Origin: an uncultured Elusimicrobiales bacterium
GTDB lineage: Bacteria; Elusimicrobiota; Elusimicrobia; Elusimicrobiales; Elusimicrobiaceae
DNA length: 64,000 bases
Direction of reading: 5' to 3'
Assembly: GCA_934667625.1 (NCBI GenBank)
Contig: CAKUMH010000004.1
Location: 1-64,000, forward strand
Made by a program: the position numbers and the translations under genes. How positions within the stretch are numbered: the first letter of the stretch is position 1; each line of letters starts with the position of its first letter. Positions 1 to 8,565 of the stretch are shown in pieces. A model generated the notes under the pieces. That model ran no database searches. It was given only the letters and a program-made list of their open reading frames with translations, and was not told the DNA's origin.

Positions 1-45
1 GAAAAGAAGATTTGGGGCGAACAATGGAATTGTTCGGATGAAAAG

Positions 46-73
46 AAACCCCGGGCGTGAGCCCGGGGAGTTT
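46..73. terminator. GC-rich hairpin, probable terminator of an upstream gene
   Basis: An 8-bp perfect stem CCCCGGGC / GCCCGGGG closes a GTGA tetraloop and is flanked by AAA and TTT. A reading frame entering from the left edge stops at 39-41 (last residues ELFG), so the hairpin fits the end of a plus-strand gene lying mostly outside the window. The T-tract is weak on both strands. Bases 75-185 show no gene I can support. Confidence 0.4.
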
Positions 74-190
74 CATGTACAAATGGGTGCGCCCTGGCGG
101 AGCGTGTGTGTGGAGCGGAGTCGTTTGTTTGGGGAAAATCCGCCCGGCCTGCAAGGCCCCAGCGGTTGTCGGTGCAGCTTAGTAAATTGG

Positions 191-196
191 TATAAT
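191..196 (+). promoter_or_regulatory. -10 box of the opp operon
   Basis: A perfect TATAAT ends 10 nt before the oppD ATG. The predicted 5' leader is only a few bases, with a weak AAAGAG as the only possible ribosome site. No good -35 is visible. Confidence 0.45.
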
Positions 197-206
197 AATT
201 AAAGAG

Positions 207-1184
207 ATGAAACCGAATGTTGCCCCCGTGCTTGAAGTGCGCGATTTACAAATAGAGTTCTCTACCGACCGCAGCCCTGTTCCCGTGTTGCGCGGGCTTT
301 CTTACACGCTGCCCAAAGGGCGTGTGTTGGGCGTGGTGGGGGAATCCGGCAGCGGCAAAACCGTGCATGCCTTGTCGCTGCTGCGCTTGTTGCCTCCCAC
401 CGCACGTGTAAGCGGTGGCCAAGTGCTCTACAAAGGCCAAAATCTTTACGCCCTTTCACGCGAGTCTTTGCGCCAATTGCGGGGCAATAAAATTTCCATG
501 ATTTTCCAAGACCCCGCCTCCAGCTTAAACCCCGTATTGACTATTGGCGAACAGCTGGTAGAAACCATTTTGGCCCACCGCAAAATTTCCAAAAAAGAAG
601 CACGCCAGCAAGCCGCCGGCCTGCTGGCGAAGGTGGGCATTGCGGAGCCCGAAAAACGCCTTAACGAATATCCATTTCAATTTTCGGGTGGTATGTGCCA
701 GCGGGTGATGATTGCCATGGCCTTGGCTCTTTCGCCGGATGTGCTGGTGGCAGATGAACCCACCACCGCTCTGGACGTAACCGTCCAGGCCCAGATTTTA
801 AAGCTGATTAAAGATTTACAGCGCGAAAGCCAAATGTCTGCTGTATTTATCACCCACAATTTGGCCGTTGTGGCCGGAGTGGCGGATGATGTGTTGGTTC
901 TGTATGCGGGGCAATGTATGGAATACGCTCCGGCGGCGGAACTGTTTGCGCGGCCGCTTCACCCGTACACGCAGGGGCTTTTGGGTTCGCTCGTGTCCGT
1001 GCATAAGAAAGAGCGTGTACTACCGGTCATTACGGGGCATCCTCCCGTGCCGGGGGACCCGGTTCCGGGCTGTCCGTTTGCGCCGCGCTGTCCGCACGCA
1101 ACGGAAAAATGCCGCAAAACCTGCCCGCCTTTATTTGTGGAAAACGGACGGCAGACGCGTTGCTGGCTGCGGGAGGGAAAATGA
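207..1184 (+). CDS. oppD: Peptide ABC transporter ATP-binding protein, OppD/DppD type
   Basis: This is one of the two ATPase subunits that power import of oligo- or dipeptides through the inner membrane. The 325-residue protein has Walker A GESGSGKT at 45-52, a Q-loop FQDPASSLNP near 100, signature FSGGMCQR and Walker B VLVADEPTT. It ends in the Cys-rich extension (CPFAPRCP) typical of the Opp/Dpp ATPases. Length matches the family. Its TGA overlaps the ATG of the next gene (ATGA at 1181-1184), so the two ATPases are translationally coupled. The operon in this window lacks the substrate-binding protein, so di- versus oligopeptide specificity cannot be told. Confidence 0.9.
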   Translation: MKPNVAPVLEVRDLQIEFSTDRSPVPVLRGLSYTLPKGRVLGVVGESGSGKTVHALSLLRLLPPTARVSGGQVLYKGQNLYALSRESLRQLRGNKISMIFQDPASSLNPVLTIGEQLVETILAHRKISKKEARQQAAGLLAKVGIAEPEKRLNEYPFQFSGGMCQRVMIAMALALSPDVLVADEPTTALDVTVQAQILKLIKDLQRESQMSAVFITHNLAVVAGVADDVLVLYAGQCMEYAPAAELFARPLHPYTQGLLGSLVSVHKKERVLPVITGHPPVPGDPVPGCPFAPRCPHATEKCRKTCPPLFVENGRQTRCWLREGK

Positions 1185-2173
1185 ACGCACCTGTGGTCAT
1201 AGAACATTTGTACAAAACGTATACCCGCCGCCATTTTTTCGGTCCCAATACCGAAAAATCCGTCCTGCGGGACGTCAGTCTTACCCTGCAGGAAAACCAC
1301 GTCTTGGGCCTGGTTGGGGAGTCTGGCTGTGGCAAGAGTACGCTGTGCAAGGTTCTCTTGGGAATTGAAAAACCCACCGCCGGAACCGTGCTTGCCAACG
1401 GGAAAGACGTGCCGCATTTGTCCAAAAGTGAATTTAAAAAATTGCGCCGCGTGATGCAGGTGGTGTACCAGGACCCGTATTCCAGCTTGGACCCACGCAT
1501 GACCGTGCGCCAGCTGTTAAGCGAGCCGCTGGATATCCATAATCTTAAAAAAGACCGTGCCGAGCGCCAAGCCTTTTTGGCGGAATTGTTGGCCGCGGTA
1601 GGGTTGTCCGAAAGCCAGTTGGACCGCTACCCGCACGAATTTTCGGGCGGCCAGCGCCAGCGCATTTGCATTGCCCGCGCGTTGGCGTTAAGCCCCAAAA
1701 TTTTAGTGGCGGACGAGCCCGTCTCCGCGCTGGACGTTTCCGTGCAAGCGCAAATTTTAAATTTACTGAAAGAAATTAAGCAAAAGCGCAACCTATCCAT
1801 GCTGTTTGTCACGCACGATTTTGCCGTAGCCCGTTTTTTGTGCGACGATATTGCCGTTATGTACCAGGGACGCTTGGTGGAATACGCCCCGGCGGAAGAA
1901 CTGTTTACCAATCCGCAGCATCCCTACACGCAGGCCTTGCTGTCGGCCGTTCCTTCGGTGTCCAAGCGGCCGGAAATTTCAGCCGCGGTGCAGGAGCATC
2001 CGGAGCGTGCCGCGTGGGCCTGTCCGTTTGCGCCGCGCTGTCCGTATGCGGTGGCGGACTGCCAAACAACCCCTCTTATGCTAAAAGAGATTTTTCAAAA
2101 ACACAAGTGCGCTTGCGGCGTGCTGCCGTTTAAATTCCAAAAAAGTGCGGCCGCCGTTTCGGAGGAAGTATGA
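1181..2173 (+). CDS. oppF: Peptide ABC transporter ATP-binding protein, OppF/DppF type
   Basis: This is the second ATPase subunit of the peptide importer (330 residues from the ATG at 1181). That start is chosen because it overlaps the oppD stop, is preceded by GGGAGGG, and gives the normal family N-terminus; an upstream in-frame extension would lie inside oppD. It has Walker A GESGCGKS, signature FSGGQRQR, Walker B ILVADEP and the CPFAPRCP C-terminal motif. It pairs with oppD as a heterodimer under the permeases at 3325 and 4352. Its own stop overlaps the peptidase start by ATGA. Confidence 0.9.
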   Translation: MNAPVVIEHLYKTYTRRHFFGPNTEKSVLRDVSLTLQENHVLGLVGESGCGKSTLCKVLLGIEKPTAGTVLANGKDVPHLSKSEFKKLRRVMQVVYQDPYSSLDPRMTVRQLLSEPLDIHNLKKDRAERQAFLAELLAAVGLSESQLDRYPHEFSGGQRQRICIARALALSPKILVADEPVSALDVSVQAQILNLLKEIKQKRNLSMLFVTHDFAVARFLCDDIAVMYQGRLVEYAPAEELFTNPQHPYTQALLSAVPSVSKRPEISAAVQEHPERAAWACPFAPRCPYAVADCQTTPLMLKEIFQKHKCACGVLPFKFQKSAAAVSEEV

Positions 2174-3315
2174 ACAAGAACGAAACCAATTTACTGAACA
2201 TCTTTTTGGAGCTGGTTCGCACGGACAGCGAGTCCTTTGATGAAAAAAACATGCAGGAACTGCTCGTCAAAAAACTGCGGCAGCTGGGCTGCCATGTAGA
2301 GGTGGACCATGCCGGGCAGAACTACCCCACCAACGCCCAGGGAAACGTGATTGGCTTTTTCCCGGGAACGGTGGAGAGTGCGCCCATTGTGCTTTGCGCC
2401 CATATGGATACGGTTTCCCCAGGCAAAGGGGTTCACCCCGTGGTGCACGAGGATTATGTTACGTCGGACGGCAGCACCATTTTGGGGGCCGATGACAAAG
2501 CGGGCGTGGCTATTATTTTGGAAGTACTGCAAGCCTTAAAAGAGGAAAATCTACCACATCCGCCTGTGGAAGTGATTTTCACCCTGACGGAAGAAAACGG
2601 CATGGCTGGCGCCAAAAATTTGGATATTTCCCACCTAAAGGGCCGCGAGGGGCTAATTTTGGATAATGAGGAAGTAAGCGAACTTTTGATTCAAGGCCCG
2701 GCTGTCAATACGATTGAGGTTTGGATTAAAGGCTTAGCGGCGCATGCCGGGGCCTGCCCGGAAAAAGGTATCTCGGCTGTAGAGGTGGCGGCGTATGCGC
2801 TTTCCCGCATGAAGCTGGGGCGCGTGGACGACGAAACTGTGGCCAATTTTGGTATTATTCAGGGTGGAAAGGCCACCAATGTGGTAATGGACGATTTGTA
2901 TTTAAAGGGCGAGGCGCGCAGCCTAAAGGACGAAAAACTGGCCGCCCAAACCGCCCACATGAAGGCCTGTTTTGACGAGGCCGTGGAACATTTTACCAAA
3001 GAGGTGGACGGCCACTTGCATAAGCCGGAGATCAAGTTTGTGCCGTTCAAACGGTATCCGGCGGTGAACGTTCCCGCTTCTCATCCCATGGTGCGGAGCG
3101 TGGTAGCTGCAGCCAAAACCTTGGGCATCTCCGTGCGTCCGGCGGCATCCGGCGGCGGGTGCGATGCCAATATACTCAGTGGCAAGGGGTTCACCTTGCC
3201 GAATTTAGGCGTTGGCTGCCGCGGGTGCCATGCCCTGACGGAAAAATTATTGCTAAAGGAATTCTTTGCCGCGTTTAATGTGGTGTTGGCGGTGGTTCGC
3301 GCCTACCGCAAATAG
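2170..3315 (+). CDS. M20 family metallopeptidase, tripeptidase (PepT-like)
   Basis: This is a cytoplasmic zinc aminopeptidase-like enzyme of 381 residues that probably trims imported peptides. Visible M20 features are the first metal site CAHMDTV (H78, catalytic D80), bridging D108 in LGADDKAG, the catalytic pair E141-E142 in LTEENGMAG, D165 in ILDNEE and a late His in GCRGCHALTEK. The lid domain follows the acidic pair. It sits inside the peptide-importer operon, overlapping oppF by ATGA and ending 9 nt before the permease, which supports a role in digesting the transported peptides. PepT-like is the best match; other M20 tripeptidase-like clades remain possible. Confidence 0.8.
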   Translation: MNKNETNLLNIFLELVRTDSESFDEKNMQELLVKKLRQLGCHVEVDHAGQNYPTNAQGNVIGFFPGTVESAPIVLCAHMDTVSPGKGVHPVVHEDYVTSDGSTILGADDKAGVAIILEVLQALKEENLPHPPVEVIFTLTEENGMAGAKNLDISHLKGREGLILDNEEVSELLIQGPAVNTIEVWIKGLAAHAGACPEKGISAVEVAAYALSRMKLGRVDDETVANFGIIQGGKATNVVMDDLYLKGEARSLKDEKLAAQTAHMKACFDEAVEHFTKEVDGHLHKPEIKFVPFKRYPAVNVPASHPMVRSVVAAAKTLGISVRPAASGGGCDANILSGKGFTLPNLGVGCRGCHALTEKLLLKEFFAAFNVVLAVVRAYRK

Positions 3316-3324
3316 GGAAGATTT

Positions 3325-4350
3325 ATGCTAAATTACATCGTACGCAGGCTGCTTTTGTTGCCGTTAGTGGTGCTGGGCGTTACGTTTTTATTGTTTTTTC
3401 TTACACAACGGCTGAGCCCGGAAATGCGTGCCTCCCTGTACGTAAAAGACCCGCGCCAAATGGGCGCGCTGGAAGAGGTCATCCGCGAGTACGGCCTGCG
3501 CGACAATGTTTTTAAACAATACGGGCGCTGGCTGGGCAATGTAGCGCATGGGGACTTAGGCTATAGCCCCAGTGCCAATATGCCGGTGGCCAAGGCGATT
3601 AAGGAGTACCTACCCGCCACTATCCAGCTGGCGTTTATCACCATTTTGTTTGTCGTTTTCTTTGGCGTTTGGTTTGGGTGTGGTTCTGCCATACACAAGG
3701 ACGAATGGAAGGATATTGTGGCCCGGCTGATTTCGGTGGGGGGGTTTTCACTGCCGATTTTTGTGCTGGGGCTGCTACTTTTAATGGTGTTTTACGGCCA
3801 GCTGGGCTGGTTTGCCCCGGGGGGGTATTCCGTCCAAACGGATATGATTATCCACGGTATGTCCTTTAAAACATATACGGGATTTTTGCTGGTGGATGCC
3901 TTGCTAAACGGCAACTTGCGCGTATTTTTTGATGTGCTCTCGCACTTGGTGCTCCCGGCTGTTACGCTGTGTATCGGGTCGTTTGCACTCATGGTGCGTG
4001 TGATGCGCTCCAGTATGTTGGAGGAATTGAATAAAGACTATGTGCGTACGGCCCGTGCCAAGGGGCTCACCAAGTGGCAGGTGGTCTACAAGCACGCCGG
4101 GAAAAATGCCATTATCCCCGTGATTACCTTAGCCAGCATCCAATTTATCCGCCTCCTGGGCGGCACGGTGATTGTGGAAACGATTTTTGATTACCCGGGC
4201 ATTGGCCGCTTTGGCGTATTGGCGGCCCAGCAGTTGGATATTGCCGGGATTTTGGGCTTTTCCCTTATGGTGGCGGTGCTGTTTGTGCTGGGGAACTTGC
4301 TTTCGGATATTTTATACACGGCGGTAGATCCGCGGATCCGCTTGGAGTAA
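3325..4350 (+). CDS. oppB: Peptide ABC transporter permease, OppB/DppB type
   Basis: This is an inner-membrane permease subunit of 341 residues with about six transmembrane segments. The N-terminus (YIVRRLLLLPLVVLGVTF) is the classic DppB/OppB opening. The coupling-helix EAA region is visible around EELNKDYVRTARAKGL, followed by the family ending YTAVDPRIRLE. It forms a heterodimer with the next gene, from which it is separated by a single base. The start is preceded by GGGAAG at normal spacing. Confidence 0.9.
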   Translation: MLNYIVRRLLLLPLVVLGVTFLLFFLTQRLSPEMRASLYVKDPRQMGALEEVIREYGLRDNVFKQYGRWLGNVAHGDLGYSPSANMPVAKAIKEYLPATIQLAFITILFVVFFGVWFGCGSAIHKDEWKDIVARLISVGGFSLPIFVLGLLLLMVFYGQLGWFAPGGYSVQTDMIIHGMSFKTYTGFLLVDALLNGNLRVFFDVLSHLVLPAVTLCIGSFALMVRVMRSSMLEELNKDYVRTARAKGLTKWQVVYKHAGKNAIIPVITLASIQFIRLLGGTVIVETIFDYPGIGRFGVLAAQQLDIAGILGFSLMVAVLFVLGNLLSDILYTAVDPRIRLE

Positions 4351-4351
4351 T

Positions 4352-5227
4352 ATGATTAACGACCGTATTTTAAAACGCATTTACACCAATAAAACCTCGC
4401 TCTTGGGGCTGATTATCGTGTCCTTCTTTCTGTTGGTGGCGTTGTTCGCGCCCGTTTTGGCGCCGGTGCAAAACCCCAATAATCCGTACCAGCTGCCGCA
4501 AAAAAGTTATCAAATTGCGCCGCAGCCGCCGTCTGCCCAAAACTGGTTCGGCACCACCGAACAGCAGTACGACCTGTATTACGGTGTGGTGTGGGGGGCG
4601 CGGCTGGCCTTTAAAATCGGCCTGACCGTTACGTTCTTTGCCTTTCTAATCGGGTTGTTCGTCGGCGGTGCGGCGGCGTATTTCGGCGGCAAGACGGATG
4701 AGATATTAATGCGCCTAACCGATATTGTGTTTGCGGTGCCGTCCTTGGTGCTGGCTATGGTGATTGCCGCCATGCTGGGGCCGGATATTAAAAATATGAT
4801 GATTGCGCTCACCGCCGTGGCATGGCCCTCTTACGCGCGGCTCGTACGTGGGGATATTTTATCTGTCAAACAGCGCGATTACGTCACTGCCGCCCGCACC
4901 TTGGGGGCGCGTGGTCCGCGGGTGCTTTTGCGGCATATTTTGCCCAATTCCATTTATCCGTCCGTAGTGGTGGCCAGCTTGGACATTGGTTACGTGGTGC
5001 TCACGGCGGCGTCGCTCTCGTTTTTGGGCCTGGGGGCACAGCCGGGCACGGCCGATTGGGGGCAGCTGATTGCCATGGCGCGCAACTGGGTGCTGGGTAC
5101 GCCCGGCCATCCGTTTGCGTATTGGTATACCGTGGCCGCTCCCGGCGGAGCCATTTTCTTATTTGTACTGGGTTGGAACTTGCTGGGGGACGCCTTTCGG
5201 GATATTTTAGACCCCAGACAGGCCTAA
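4352..5227 (+). CDS. oppC: Peptide ABC transporter permease, OppC/DppC type
   Basis: This is the second permease subunit (291 residues). It has an N-terminal transmembrane segment, a short periplasmic stretch with FGTTEQQ, then the BPD transporter core with the coupling loop LSVKQRDYVTAARTLGA and the DppC-like end LLGDAFRDILDPRQ. It closes the D-F-peptidase-B-C operon. No binding protein or clear terminator follows; the next gene begins 52 nt on and has its own ribosome site. Confidence 0.9.
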   Translation: MINDRILKRIYTNKTSLLGLIIVSFFLLVALFAPVLAPVQNPNNPYQLPQKSYQIAPQPPSAQNWFGTTEQQYDLYYGVVWGARLAFKIGLTVTFFAFLIGLFVGGAAAYFGGKTDEILMRLTDIVFAVPSLVLAMVIAAMLGPDIKNMMIALTAVAWPSYARLVRGDILSVKQRDYVTAARTLGARGPRVLLRHILPNSIYPSVVVASLDIGYVVLTAASLSFLGLGAQPGTADWGQLIAMARNWVLGTPGHPFAYWYTVAAPGGAIFLFVLGWNLLGDAFRDILDPRQA

Positions 5228-5279
5228 TTTATACTAAAATTTAGGAAAGGGTTATCTTTCTTTTAAAAAAGAGGTGCTT

Positions 5280-6905
5280 ATGATTCGCCGTAAAGATTTA
5301 TACACAGCCTTGGCCGACAGTGCCTTCCGCTTCCCCGACAAGATTGCCTTGGTGGAGGCCGGTACCGGCAAAAAAGTTTCCTATCACGAACTCTTAATGC
5401 AGGTGGACCGCGCCGCCGATATGTTTTTTGAACACGGTATCCGCAAAGGGGACCGCGTCGCCGTGGCACACCGCAATGCCATTGACACCGTAGTGGCCAA
5501 TTTCGGTCTGTATAAGCTGGGGGCCGTTTGTATTCCCATGAACTTTATGGTCACCAAGCCCGAAGAGATTGAATTTATTTTAAACAACGCCGCCGCCAGT
5601 GCGGTGGTCACGCAGGCCGAGTTTATCCGCCATTACGTCAAATGTCTGCCCAATTTACCCACCGTAAAGTATATTTTTACTACGGACGAAATCCCGTCCT
5701 CCGTGGCGGACTGCCCGATTGTGCAAAAATTTTGGGAAGAGATTGAAAAATCCACCTTCCACGACGAAACGGCTTCCGCACAGGCCGGGCTGGACGACTT
5801 GGCCTTTATTCTCTACACCTCCGGCACCACAGGTCTGCCCAAAGGGGCCATGCTCACGCATGGGAACTTGGCCTCCAACGTCATTTCCTGCGCACAGATT
5901 TTTAAAATTAACGATAACGACTGCTTTTTGTGCCTGCTGCCCATGTTTCACTCCTTTGCGTGGACGACGTGTGTGGTAATTCCGCTGTATTTAAACCTGA
6001 AGGTGGTCATTGTGGCCAACGTGATGCCGGCCAGCAAATGGCTGGGCGCTATGGGTACGGAAAAGGTAACGCTTATTTTGGCCGTTCCGCAAATTTATGC
6101 GGTGCTTTCCAAAGAAGCCAAGGGCCTCAAGCGTCTGTATCTGCGGTTTTGGCCGTTTAAGAATGTGCGCTTTGCCGTATCCGGCGCGGCCCCGCTGACG
6201 CAAGAAATCAAAGACCGTTTTGAAGAAAAGATTGGCGTGCCGATTTTGGAAGGCTATGGCCTTACGGAAACGAGCCCGGTAGTCAGTGTGAACACCGAAG
6301 AGCTCCAAAAAATCAAATCGGTCGGCCCGGCTATTCCGGCCGTCAGCATGATTGTACTGGATGACGACGGAAAGGAAGTCCCCCGCAACAGCGAGGGGGA
6401 ATTATGCGTAAAAGGCCCCAACGTGTTCCGCGGGTACTGGGGGAACGAAACCGCTTCGCGCGATGCCTTTACCGAGGACGGCTGGTTTAAAACGGGCGAT
6501 ATCGTTACCGTGGACGACGACGGCTTTATCTTTATTAAAGACCGCAAAAAGGACATGATTATCATCAAGGGCTTAAAGGTCTTTTCGGCCCAGGTGGAGG
6601 CCATTATTTGCGAACACCCGGCCATTGAAGAGTGCGCCATTATCGGCGTGCCGGATGGCCGCGGCGGCGAATTTATTAAACTTTACGCCGTTAAGAAAGA
6701 AGGCGTAGAACTCAACGAAGCCGAATTTAGAAAATTCCTCAAAACGCATTTGGACAACTACAAACGCCCGCGCGATTTTGAATTTGTGGAAGCCCTGCCC
6801 AAGAATGCCTTGCGTAAGGTGCTCAAGCGCGAGCTGCGCAAGGACGCCGTGGCCAAACTGGCCACGCGCGGCGTAGCGGCCACCGCGGAGGAACCCCTTG
6901 CCTGA
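5280..6905 (+). CDS. Long-chain acyl-CoA synthetase (AMP-forming), FadD-like
   Basis: This enzyme activates fatty acids to acyl-CoA through an acyl-adenylate. The ATG at 5280 (541 residues) is preferred over a GTG two codons upstream because GAGG lies 5 nt before it. ANL-superfamily motifs are plain: phosphate loop YTSGTTGLPKGAMLTH, A5 motif GYGLTETSP, hinge region GWFKTGDI followed by DRKKDMI, and the catalytic C-terminal Lys region LPKNALRKVLKRELRK. Length is normal for FadD. It could feed acyl-CoA to the acyl-CoA dehydrogenase/ETF set at 52-55 kb. Medium- or aryl-acid specificity cannot be excluded. Confidence 0.85.
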   Translation: MIRRKDLYTALADSAFRFPDKIALVEAGTGKKVSYHELLMQVDRAADMFFEHGIRKGDRVAVAHRNAIDTVVANFGLYKLGAVCIPMNFMVTKPEEIEFILNNAAASAVVTQAEFIRHYVKCLPNLPTVKYIFTTDEIPSSVADCPIVQKFWEEIEKSTFHDETASAQAGLDDLAFILYTSGTTGLPKGAMLTHGNLASNVISCAQIFKINDNDCFLCLLPMFHSFAWTTCVVIPLYLNLKVVIVANVMPASKWLGAMGTEKVTLILAVPQIYAVLSKEAKGLKRLYLRFWPFKNVRFAVSGAAPLTQEIKDRFEEKIGVPILEGYGLTETSPVVSVNTEELQKIKSVGPAIPAVSMIVLDDDGKEVPRNSEGELCVKGPNVFRGYWGNETASRDAFTEDGWFKTGDIVTVDDDGFIFIKDRKKDMIIIKGLKVFSAQVEAIICEHPAIEECAIIGVPDGRGGEFIKLYAVKKEGVELNEAEFRKFLKTHLDNYKRPRDFEFVEALPKNALRKVLKRELRKDAVAKLATRGVAATAEEPLA

Positions 6906-8424
6906 GTTGGCGCGCATTTTAAAGGAAGTCATCCCCCACGCTCATTACGTGGGGGGAATTGTGCGCAGTAGTTTGCTTAGGCGTTATTCGTCCGACATAG
7001 ATATAACTCTCCCGCTTGCCGACGTTAAAACCGCCGCTTATGAGTTGGGCCGCCGCTTAAAGGCCGCCGTGTTTGAAATGGATGCGGAATTTGGCGTGTG
7101 GCGTGTGGTTACACACAAGGAAAAAATCCAATTGGACTTGACGGCCTACCAGGGGAAGAACCTGCAGGCCGACCTCTTACGCCGGGACTTTGCCTTTAAC
7201 GCACTGGCTTATCCGGTAAGTGCCTTGCCTCAAGTAGAAGTGCTCCCGCAAAAAGAAGGCACGGCTAAAATCCTTTTAAAAAGACTTAAGAAAAACCAGA
7301 TTGTAGATGTTTCGCACGGCATGCAGGACGTGGCGGCCCGGGTGATTGACATCAGCCATCCGCGCGTTTTTAAAGAAGATCCGCTTCGTATGCTGCGGGC
7401 GTTTCGCTCGTCGGCAGAATTGGGGTTTTCCATTTCGCCGCGCACGCTTGCGCAGATAAAAAAAGATGCAGCCTTGATCGTGCAGCCCGCCGGAGAACGG
7501 GTGCACGAGGAGTTGGAGCGTTTGTTTGCCACTTCCAAGGCGTATGAAAATTTGATGCAAATGGACGCGTGCGGTTTGCTCACTGCGATTTTCCCGGAGT
7601 TGGAACCTCAGCGCACCTGCGCCGAGGTATATTACGGAAAAGGCGGCGTTTTAAAGCACACTTTGGACGTTTTTAAACGCATGGAGTATTTGCTGGACCA
7701 TTTGCAGAAAGCCTTCCCTAAATATGCCAAAAAACTGGCGCCGCTGGCCGCCAATAAACCGCTTTATAAAATGACGGCCCTGCTGCACGATATTGCAAAA
7801 CCGGCCACGGCCAAAGTACAGGGGGACCGGCTGCGCTTTTTTTACCACGAGCAAAAAGGAGCCAAAATGGCCAAAGCCGTGCTGGAGCGGCTCCATTTCA
7901 GCCGGGCAGATATCCGCCTGATTTGTGCGATGATCGGCGAGCATTTGCGCCCTTCCAATTTGGCCAGCAACGACGTAATTACCGACCGCGGGGCCTATCA
8001 CTTTTTTCGGGACTTGGGCGATGCCGGCGTGCCCATGTTGCTGTTGTGTTGGGCGGATTACGCCAGTTATGTAACGGACGCCCAATTGCGTCGTATTTTA
8101 CCCAAAAGCGGCGCTCGGATGATGACGATTGCCCAGGCCCAGCGTACGGCCAACGTGGGCAAAACCTTGCGCCACATGCAAGTGCTGACGCTTTTGTTGC
8201 ATAAATTTTTTGACCAACCCAAAAAGGTCCAGCCCACGCGTCTGATTACCGGGCGGGACGTCATGGACGAGCTGTCTCTGCCGCCCAGCCCCAAGATCGG
8301 CGAAATTTTGGAGGCGGTAGCGGTGGCACAGGTGGAAGGGGCTGTTTCCTCACGGGAAGAGGCCTTAAAATATATCCATACGCTTAACGTGCACGTACAG
8401 CATATTTTGCCGCACGGAAAATAA
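6898..8424 (+). CDS. CCA-adding enzyme / poly(A) polymerase family protein with HD domain
   Basis: This is a class II nucleotidyltransferase of 508 residues. The start is a TTG that overlaps the preceding stop by 8 nt and has GGAGG six bases upstream; no ATG gives the conserved N-terminus YVGGIVRSSLLRRYSSDIDI, which carries the GG and DxD catalytic motifs. The RNA-binding middle contains the RRDFAFNALAYP and EDPLRMLRAFR motifs, and an HD phosphohydrolase-like domain starts at LLHDIAKPA near residue 300. Such proteins add or repair tRNA 3' CCA. The adjacent tRNA-Gly lacks an encoded CCA while tRNA-Asn at 17.2 kb has one. A poly(A) polymerase role is the alternative. Confidence 0.8.
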   Translation: MPELARILKEVIPHAHYVGGIVRSSLLRRYSSDIDITLPLADVKTAAYELGRRLKAAVFEMDAEFGVWRVVTHKEKIQLDLTAYQGKNLQADLLRRDFAFNALAYPVSALPQVEVLPQKEGTAKILLKRLKKNQIVDVSHGMQDVAARVIDISHPRVFKEDPLRMLRAFRSSAELGFSISPRTLAQIKKDAALIVQPAGERVHEELERLFATSKAYENLMQMDACGLLTAIFPELEPQRTCAEVYYGKGGVLKHTLDVFKRMEYLLDHLQKAFPKYAKKLAPLAANKPLYKMTALLHDIAKPATAKVQGDRLRFFYHEQKGAKMAKAVLERLHFSRADIRLICAMIGEHLRPSNLASNDVITDRGAYHFFRDLGDAGVPMLLLCWADYASYVTDAQLRRILPKSGARMMTIAQAQRTANVGKTLRHMQVLTLLLHKFFDQPKKVQPTRLITGRDVMDELSLPPSPKIGEILEAVAVAQVEGAVSSREEALKYIHTLNVHVQHILPHGK

Positions 8425-8450
8425 AAGTACACAGCCGCCTAAAAGTTTGC

Positions 8451-8472
8451 TAAAATAAGTAAGCGGACTTAC
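8451..8472 (+). promoter_or_regulatory. tRNA-Gly promoter -10 and small hairpin
   Basis: A TAAAAT box at 8451-8456 lies upstream of the tRNA. A short perfect inverted repeat GTAAG-CGGA-CTTAC (8459-8472) fills the space up to the tRNA. Confidence 0.35.
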
Positions 8473-8477
8473 GCTAT

Positions 8478-8548
8478 GCGGGCGTGGTTCAATGGTAGAA
8501 TGGAAGCTTCCCAAGCTTTAGACGAGGGTTCGATTCCCTTCGCCCGCT
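8478..8548 (+). tRNA. tRNA-Gly (anticodon CCC)
   Basis: A full cloverleaf can be folded by eye. The acceptor stem is GCGGGCG / CGCCCGC, the D arm GTTC / GAAT, the anticodon arm GAAGC-TTCCCAA-GCTTT giving anticodon CCC at 8510-8512, and the T arm GAGGG-TTCGATT-CCCTT. The 3' CCA is not encoded: the acceptor is followed directly by T. It therefore depends on a CCA-adding enzyme, a candidate for which lies immediately upstream. Confidence 0.95.
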
Positions 8549-8565
8549 TTTTTTCAGGGACCACT

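Noticed and set aside
2..196. Open frame from the left edge through 196 as a gene end
   Set aside because: Translation is Arg/Gly/Pro-rich noise through a terminator hairpin; the frame stopping at 41 is a better candidate for the end of an upstream gene.
4822..5244. Plus-strand frame of 140 codons over oppC
   Set aside because: Alternative frame within a conserved permease gene; no independent signals.
8476..8565. N-terminal extension of the glycogen-binding-like gene through the tRNA
   Set aside because: The frame is open through tRNA-Gly, but the tRNA is well formed and an ATG with a CAGGGA site lies just after it.
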